64,000 nucleotides of DNA from Pleurodeles waltl. Its lineage: Eukaryota; Chordata; Amphibia; Caudata; Salamandridae. The stretch spans positions 342,553,844 to 342,617,843 of the forward strand of contig NC_090440.1 of assembly GCF_031143425.1 (NCBI RefSeq), in the 5' to 3' direction. The position numbers and the translations under genes are program-made. Below the pieces are notes generated by a model. That model saw only the letters and a program-made list of their open reading frames with translations. It was not told where the DNA came from and did no database searches. Positions 56,988-64,000 of this stretch are shown piece by piece; position 1 is the stretch's first letter; each line of letters starts with the position of its first letter.

Positions 56988-56995
56988 CTCTAACA
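56988..56995. repeat. hAT MITE TSD, right (CTCTAACA)
   Basis: CTCTAACA directly after GAGTACCCATG; identical to 56,132-56,139. Confidence 0.92.
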
Positions 56996-57931
56996 GCATG
57001 CTGTAGATTGGAGCTGGGATCGCTCCTGGACCTGAAGGCAGTGGGGATGTGCCTTCTGGTGGGATCGGGTCATTGGGCATGACTGAAATAGATACACTCC
57101 ACTACCAGACTTGCCCCGTCACCTGGGAACCAGATAAATTGACTTCTTGGACTGTGGGCACACTATTTCATGGTGCCATTATTCATCCCCAACACCCCTA
57201 ATGACTTGATGACCACGAACCTTTAAGGCTCCATGCTCCCAACTTAAACTACATTGGGGCTAGTGCACATATACAATGCACCTCAAGCTTCAGAGGCCAC
57301 AGGGGAGAGAGGTGACATAGCAGATGGATCACTCCCTAGGATCACCCCCTATGGAAAGTACCAGAGTGCAGGCACAATCTTGATCTGGGGGGAGACTTAA
57401 CTCCGGGGGCCCAGAGGCCCAGGATATGTGGGGCATCTGAACCAGGGACTAACAACAATATTGGCCCACAACAGACCTGGGTGATGGGACTGGGACAAGT
57501 CCACACATATCTGGTCATGGGGGACCCAACCAGGACATAGGGAATAAGCCTTGGTTCATGGCGAATTACCTAGTGCAACACCTCCATCCTTATTCATCCA
57601 CCCCGGCCTCCTACTTAGGGGTTGCAAGAGTGGTGGGGATGAACTAATGCCCAGAGAGTTAGGGCCCTGATGGACTAAGAGCACACACAGGACTATGGGT
57701 GCCTGTGACTAATGACTTCATTGTTTTCACATGTAATCATGGGACGGGGTCGCGCAGACTGCTCGTGCTGCCATAACTATACTTCTTTGCTGCATGAAGG
57801 TCAACTCCCCACATCCAGTTGTAAAACCCGGAGCAGCCCTCAGCGGATGCCACCCCTGTTGTGATATGTTGCTTTACTGTCTGGCCTTTCCACATACCAC
57901 AGTCTCCTACAACTGCCCTGGTTGAGGCACC

Positions 57932-58640
57932 ATGACCCGAGATAAAGGCCTACTAGGTCAGGCTAAAAAGGACAAACACATGACACCACTTGGAGGAGCA
58001 AAGGGGATCCCAGAGGGGGCACCTGAGGCTGAAGCCCAAACGAGTAGAGATAACATAACTGGAGACAAAAATAGGGGAGGTGGGGGCAGATGTGACCCCA
58101 CTCTACCTAGACCTCCACCAAATGGTGGAAAGGGTGGCATAGGCAGAAAGGAGAATCTCAACATTAGAGGACACTGCCAAACATTTCTTCCCTAAGGTGA
58201 CTTGCCTCTCTGAGACACGAAGGCCCTCCATGACCAGACAGAGGATGCTGAAAACAGGGTCTGACATAATAATCTCTGCTTCATTGGCTTCACTGAGGAA
58301 ACCGAGGGCCAATCTCCAAAAACTTTCCTTGAGCAATGGATCAGGTCCTGGCTAGAACCAATGGGCCTTTCCCTTTGTTGTGTCATTGAAAGGGCCCACC
58401 GCTTCCTCACCCAGAAACCTCCTCCTGTAGTTCACCCAGATATCTGATAGCACATTTCTTAAACTCTAAAGGTTGTGATGTGACGCAATCCTGAAGGGTG
58501 TCCAGCATAAAACAGATCTGATGTTCCAGTAGGGACACATACTCATTTTCCCTAGACTATACCCACATAGTTCAAACACAACACAAGTAAAAGTTAAAAT
58601 ATGGGCTATACAAATCCCCTATATGGTCCTGTAGCCCTCC
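57932..58640 (+). pseudogene. L1 ORF1-like remnant
   Basis: Starts MTRDKGLLGQAKKDKHM at 57,932 with a basic N-terminus. Across frameshifts it reaches CFIGFTEETEGQSPKTFLEQ and CVIERAHRFLTQKPPP at about 58,278-58,430, the RRM-like core and IERAHR motif of L1 ORF1 proteins. The following FLNSKGCDVTQS and DLMFQ segments match the C-terminal domain order. Stops and frameshifts throughout; same family as the minus-strand L1 ORF1 at 17.5-18.4 kb but diverged. Confidence 0.68.
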
Positions 58641-59372
58641 AAACTATGAGCTATTTATCACTCCTGGACACTCTTCTTTGACTCTCCAGACGAGGCCTGG
58701 ACATGACTTACTGAGCAGCGTCCACTGTTCACCAACTCTACGAATCCTGCCCATGAACGATCAAGGTCCCGAGAAGACCAGGGGCAAGCTTCAGAGGAAG
58801 TGATTGCGATGGTGGCATACCGTATTTCCAGAATCACATGTCACCACAGACTCCAAAGGAAAAAAAGGGTGCTAGTCAGTGGAAGCTGACCCCGGCCACA
58901 ACCCGATCCACCTGCAGGCTTGAACTCGGGATGACTCCTATCACTGCATATCAGATACTCTAGCACATCAGCACCACTTTATCCTGAGATGGTATTATTA
59001 AATGTGATACTGAGGGGCAGCAGCCGGGTAATCTCTATGCCCCATCTGAGTACCTCAACTCCTCATAGTTTAGTAGCTAGTTCTATGTATCAGCTGGGGA
59101 TGGGTAGCAGATGCTTCTATGGGTTGGGAAGTATAGGGAGGGGGAAGTCAGAGGTCTTGGGTATTGTTTTGTTTGTTTGTTCTCAGCTAGTATTGCTCTG
59201 CTCTGCTTTCTAACCACTACTGAGGAGTGTGCTGCTTACTAACCTCCCCAGTAGGATCCCCCACAGTTATCCACAAGGGCCACATCACTGTAGGTTACAT
59301 TCTTTGGGCAGTAAGAGGGTGAACTACAAAGGGCTTACAACAACTTTCTCTGTTATTCCTGGGTCCCTATCC

Positions 59373-60110
59373 GTTATGGCCTGGAATGTTAGCAGCCTAT
59401 TAAATCATAATAAGAGGGGGGTAGTGTTTCAGTTCTTACAACGATATGCTCCAAAGATAGTATTGTTATAGGAAAATCATCTACAGGCCAGAATTGTCAG
59501 TTTCTCAGCTGTAAGGGGTGCAATAGAACACTCACTTCAGGATACACCTGGGGATCCTAGGGGTGGCAATTGTTCTACATGTCATTACCACTAGCAGTAA
59601 CTATGATCACATGTGACAGCCAGACAGCATAGAATATTGGCAGGCATGATGGAAGGTACCACACAATGTTCTGAGCATATACGTCCCACCGGCCATGCAC
59701 CAGATCATTTTGAAAGTTCTTAGAGATTTAGAAGTAACACTTCCTCCCAGGATGACCATATTGGTGGGTGACTTTAATAATGTCACGGGACAAAAGGATT
59801 GTATGGGTAATGGGAGAAGACCCTAAGGTGAAGTCATGGTCTATGGGATTGGGTAAAGGGGCTTGGCCTTATATATTGCCTGGTAGGTTTGGAACCCAGA
59901 GGAATTACGATATACTCATGCCTCGCCCCCACCCCTGTGGGTCACAGCCATGCACTGATTATCTGTTTCTACTGGACGTTGAACTCCTTCAGAGTACGGG
60001 ATCACAAATTTTACCTCACTCTGGTCCTGCCCCACTTTGACACGGCACTGAGAGGAGATTTCCATATATGGCACCTCAGTGCCTAGTTCCTCCTAGGCAA
60101 AACATTCGTG
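59373..60110 (+). pseudogene. L1 ORF2 endonuclease remnant
   Basis: Begins near VMAWNVSSLLNHNKRG (59,373-59,420), the WN-x-x-G/S-L start of L1 endonucleases, followed by KIVLL, a stop and ENHLQ (family: LQETHL). MTILVGDFNNVTG at about 59,752-59,790 is the GDFN catalytic motif. Later segments are frameshifted. No RT domain follows. Confidence 0.7.
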
Positions 60111-60193
60111 GACAACCTGTCGTAGATTGGACTCTTGCTCTGAGCAAGACTGCTGGTCTCAGGATGACAGCACTTTCGTTTGTATGTGACTAA

Positions 60194-60845
60194 GGGCCAG
60201 ATGTAGCAAACTTGGAAATTGCGACTTGCAATTTGCGAGTCGGAGCGACTCGCAAATTGCAAGTCGCAATTTCCAATGCAGAACGGTGTGGGGTTGCAAA
60301 GACCCACCTCATTAATATTAATGAGGTGGGTCGCAAATTGCGGCCCCATACCGACTATGGGCACTCGCAAACATGGAGGCCTGCTGTATTCAGCAGACCT
60401 CCATGTTCGTGACTGCTTTTAAATAAAGCAGTTTTTTTTGTGTAGCCCGTTTTCCGTAAAGGAAAACGAGCTGCACTTAAGAAAAAAACCGAAACCTTTA
60501 GTTTGGACCACTACCTACCCTGAAAAAATTATTTGTGGTCCATTCACAAAGGGGAAGGGGTTCCATGGGGACCCCTTCCAATTTGCGAGTGGTTACCATC
60601 CACTTGAAGTGGATGGTAACTGCGACACCATTTGCGACCACATATGCGGTCTCAAATGGTATTGCATACCACTCCGAATCGCAAATAGGAAGGGAACACC
60701 CCTTCCTATTTGCGATTCTGAAATGCATTTTGCGAGTCGGTCCCGACTCGCAAAATGCATTTCTGCATTGGAAACTGGAATTTGTGACTCGCAAACGGCA
60801 TTTTTTGCCGTTTGCGACTCGCAAATAGTTTCCTGCATCTGGCCC
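60194..60845. mobile_element. Harbinger-type MITE built as a chain of hairpins, TSD TAA
   Basis: Ends GGGCCAGATGTAGCAAAC and, on the other strand, GGGCCAGATGCAGGAAAC. Flanked by TAA at 60,191-60,193 and 60,846-60,848. The interior is a succession of inverted repeats: 60,212-60,242/60,246-60,276 (31-bp perfect arms, 3-nt loop), 60,301-60,332 (16+16, no loop), 60,370-60,386/60,391-60,407 (one mismatch), 60,592-60,605/60,607-60,620, 60,676-60,693/60,701-60,718, 60,721-60,740/60,743-60,762 and 60,790-60,800/60,806-60,816. TTTGCGA and GACTCGC motifs recur in many arms. No coding capacity. Confidence 0.93.
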
Positions 60846-60848
60846 TAA

Positions 60849-63423
60849 GTCTTTTCCTACAACTAGTTGTAACTGTTGTCCAAACCTTACCGGCTCACTA
60901 GCAGTTCCTCACCAGAAACACAATAGTAAAAGGTGATTTGTAGCAGTCGCTTACGCATGGACTCAAAGTAAGATATCTTAGGGTTGTCGTGGTGAAACGG
61001 AAATTACCCCTTTCTCACAGATATATTATGTCTCAAACAAACAAAGGCAATAACACAGATGCTGTGAAGTTATAATAGTTTTATTTAACATAACTGCAAT
61101 TTGCGATAAGTTGCATGAACTGCAATGGTTAGGATAATGAATATACCAAGCAACAGTATTGTGAAGAAGAGAGTCATTGTTATGAAGACCCCCACCATTT
61201 TGCAATATATGAAAGAAATATATGTATGTATAAGATGGAATATGCCCTAATACCCTAATGAGAATAGGCCTAACCTCCTACCTAAAGGAGAGCTGGGTTT
61301 GTTAAACCTAACCTGTCCATGAGAGGAGCCCCCAACCCTCGTTACCTTGGAATGAGGTCTCTATCTCAGACTCCGCAGGGCCACGAAGACTGGATCAGCG
61401 TCAAGATGACTGCAGCATCGGTATCAGCAATGGTGGCGATGCCCTCTGGTCGGAATCCCTCTGATTATCTGTCTAAAAGTGTGATGTATTTATACAGATC
61501 TACAAGGTCCCCTGACGTAAGTGTATTCCAAAACAATAGATAACAGGCATGCTTGGGACGGCAATTAATATCAACAATCCCTCGAAAGTATAGAGAGGGA
61601 AAATCCCTAAGTGTGAACACCTACTGTTTGTCTTTCGCGCTTGATCTTGATGCCTTGGCGCAGTGACACTGATAATAAAACTCATAACAATTGGCTTAAC
61701 TATAAACAAGGCAGCCATCTTAGAGGAAATAAATAATTAAATGAGCTAAGACAGAGCAAGCTAAGTAGGTTAAAAGTCACTAGGTGACGGGGGCACGAGT
61801 TTACAAGCCTACGGCTAAGCTAACTCCTGTTATCCCATTAAAACAAACTAGGATTCACAACAAACCTGCTTAACGAACTGAGAGCCTTTCTTGGGCTGAA
61901 CAAGGGCTGGATGGATTCTGCAGGGACCTTATGGGAGGCAAACAAGGCTTTTATGAGAGACACTGCGTGTTCTCGTATTCAAGGGTGCTGACCATGAAAA
62001 ATTCAGCTGCATCACCAAACTAGAGGAATCGATTGTGACTAGAGAATGCAAAGGCCCATACACTTACAGTGATTCGGAGACATACCAACTAGAGCTTGAA
62101 AGAGCATCCTTGCATTAAATCTGTGTGGATAAGGTCCCTAAGTGCTAGATGGCCTCCACACACCGGGTGTATGAATAGGGGGCTAAATCGAGCAAATTGC
62201 TGCACAGGTGTTCTGTACGAGCCACTCACCTGAATTCCAGGCATTCCGAAAGGGCAATGATGATTCCCCAATCCCAGTGAGGACTAACGTGGCCACGATG
62301 AAGAGTACATTGCCCTCTCGAAAGTCCTCAAGGGGAAGGGCGTTTGGGAAGTAAAAAAGAGAAAATACCAGCTTCTTCTTCATGGACTGCAGAATCAGAC
62401 TTCTGGACCCTGAACTGAATGTTGTGTTGGGCATCAGGACTTCTGATTTCTCAAAATACTAGGTTCTTGTTTTTTAGGATTCTGGGATGCAAAAGAATTA
62501 CTTTGTTAATACATTGGACTTGCATAAGCTATTGCAAAATCGTATATTGCATAATGTCAGTTATTATTGACACATTGTACATTCTTTACATACATTTCTA
62601 AGGCTGAACAAGTCTCTTCCTCTTTTTACAATACTTTCACAGAGTCTCTGAAACAATGTCCAAACTTGAAAAACAATTAACTCACCTAAAGGGCTTCTTT
62701 CTGCCGTAATCTCTTGTCAATTATAGTTCTGATAAAATTGCTCTATTTCGGATATCCTAATTCTCAGGGAAGCACTTTTTACAGGAAATAAGTCTTTCCT
62801 TAACGTGTGTTTAGCGGTATCTTGGATTCCCATCCAAATGATAAGTCACGCTAGTTGTTATTGTTTTAAATTATTTGAAAGCCCGAACTCTGTTTTGCTT
62901 CATGGATCTTAGTACAGCATGCATTAAGCGATTAATCTTTCTTTACCTTGAAAAGAAGTTAGTTGCTTAAAAATTTCAAAAGAGCCCAAACTGGGTTTTT
63001 TCACCTTTCTTATTTTCCCTGGTTTACAGGAAATACAGGATTGTTGGCAGAAAATGACAGAGGAGAGCCAGAAGTCGACTGGAAACTGGTCAGAGAATGA
63101 AGAACACTGGAACTCAACTGGAGGCAGGCTGCAGGGCAAGGAATTTGACTTGACTGGAAACAGATGAGCGGAACAATAGGTACGAAGCTAAGCAAGACCT
63201 CAGAAACAGAAGCGTCCTTAAATAATCAAATGTGCACATGCCTTTTGACAGTTGATTGCTTCCTAAGGAAATAATTAACTATCCTCTTGATTGTGAAGAG
63301 CACATGTTTTGACAGTTAAAGTTGGCAGGAGTTTGCCAGGTGGCATACAGCGTGCATAATCAACAAGCATTGGTTATAGTAAATGAGACATTTAACAAGC
63401 ATTGGTAATTGAAAATTTGCTAT
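60849..63423 (-). other. Region downstream of Gypsy-3 pol, possible 3' LTR, unresolved
   Basis: Follows the Gypsy-3 integrase on the minus strand, so the 3' UTR and LTR should lie here. A TTTATT at about 61,080 gives a minus-strand AATAAA. No LTR ends or TSD could be fixed and no other gene was recognised. Confidence 0.3.
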
Positions 63424-64000
63424 TCAAGGATGTAATGAATAAACACAAATCAGTCTGAATGTTGCAAGCAACAGCACCTTATTGTAATCAAGCTCTTGGA
63501 CATGCTTGTGTACCCACAACAGTTCTCCCTTCCCAAAAGGCCGACATGCTGGGCATTGTTTCATAGCATTTAACAGATGAAATTGTCTCACCAAACGAGG
63601 GGCATGAATGAAAGTTGCGGGTTCCCAAGAACGTTCAGAAGGATTACATCCTTTCCAATCTATCAGATAATGCAATTTACCATGGATTCACTTAGCTTCT
63701 AAAATGTAATGTACATTGTATTGCGAATGACCATTAAAAAACACTGGAGGGGTGGTGAGTCAGGTCTGGTGTTTGGTTGTTAAGGTTTGAATAGAGATAC
63801 ATGCAATACTGGGTGTATTTTATATTCAGGAGGTAGTTGCAGCTTCATCCTAACTGGCCCTAAGACTTGTGTGATCTTGAATAGTCCTAGATAACACAGT
63901 TGCAATTTTCTGGGACCTGTTAGGATAATGTCACGAGTAGAGAGTCATACTAAATCTTCAGTTTGGTACGTGGTTTCAGGGCTTCTGTGTTTGTCAGCTT
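63424..64000 (-). pseudogene. Ty3/Gypsy integrase C-terminus with chromodomain, cut by window edge
   Basis: On the minus strand from 64,000: DLV-x-LSTRDIIL, then PRKLQLCYLGLFKITQVLG, PVRMKLQLPPEYKIHPVLHVS and LFKP. This is the C-terminal integrase region of Ty3/Gypsy chromoviruses. From 63,675 the chromodomain follows: MHYLIDWKGCNPSERSWEPA and THAPRLVRQFH-type sequence, with the aromatic/acidic WKG...SWEP motif intact. Stops separate the pieces (after LFKP and after LSESMVNCII-like sequence). The catalytic core lies beyond the window. Chromodomains of this type read histone marks and direct insertion. Confidence 0.85.

Larger units (their letters stand above)
55770..60190 (+). mobile_element. 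L1-like element, 5' part, plus strand
   Basis: ORF1-like sequence at 57,932-58,640 and endonuclease-like sequence at about 59,373-60,110 in the L1 order on the plus strand. The 5' limit near 55,770 is a guess based on a CAAGATGG motif at 55,783 resembling the YY1 site at the start of some L1s. The hAT MITE at 56,140-56,987 interrupts it and a Harbinger-type MITE follows at 60,194. The RT part was not found beyond 60,848, so the copy is truncated or lost there. Confidence 0.6.

Overview
This window looks like intergenic DNA from a very large, transposon-bloated vertebrate genome, most plausibly a salamander. The grounds are: several PIF/Harbinger DNA transposons with intron-containing genes, near full-length L1, L2-like and jockey/CR1-like LINEs, chromodomain Ty3/Gypsy remnants, hAT and Harbinger MITEs, and nested insertions throughout. 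Harbinger expansion has been reported for the newt Pleurodeles; that species assignment is an inference. I found no host protein-coding gene, rRNA, tRNA or CRISPR array. Every coding region recognised belongs to a mobile element and nearly all are broken by stops or frameshifts.

Layout. 1-7.4 kb: a Harbinger-like element (C) with two convergent Myb/SANT-type genes and no visible transposase. 7.43-7.89 kb: a long palindromic TCTA/TA microsatellite. 8.7-9.6 kb: minus-strand Gypsy integrase plus chromodomain remnant. 9.64-22.8 kb: a minus-strand LINE (LINE-B), carrying two MITEs in its 3' part and split in its RT domain by a minus-strand L1 (12,742-20,276, perfect 15-bp TSD). The L1 promoter region itself holds a 572-bp solo LTR. 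22.8-25.8 kb: a duplicated segment, an unidentified ORF and ~140-bp tandem monomers with YY1-like motifs.

27.76-37.8 kb and 40.47-49.13 kb: two Harbinger elements (A and B) with the same three-gene plan: Myb-like gene 1 (minus), DDE transposase (plus), Myb-like gene 2 (minus). A holds a 2.6-kb LTR-type insertion in an intron of Myb gene 2. B sits inside the protease motif of a plus-strand Gypsy element whose gag is also interrupted by a MITE; the Gypsy reading frame resumes on the far side of B.

50.0-53.7 kb: plus-strand L2-like LINE with repeated 5' units and a TTGA tail. 55.8-60.2 kb: 5' part of a plus-strand L1-like element interrupted by a hAT MITE (848 bp, perfect 8-bp TSD) and flanked by a Harbinger-type MITE (60,194-60,845) built as a chain of hairpins. 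63.4-64.0 kb: a minus-strand Gypsy integrase/chromodomain end running off the window.

How the parts work together: in A and B the transposase would supply catalysis and the two Myb-like proteins are candidates for DNA binding and nuclear targeting. The MITEs at 10.05, 25.58 and 39.39 kb share termini with A and B and are probably mobilised by the same machinery. Insertion order can be read from the nesting: Gypsy, then B; LINE-B, then L1, then solo LTR; A, then LTR insertion.
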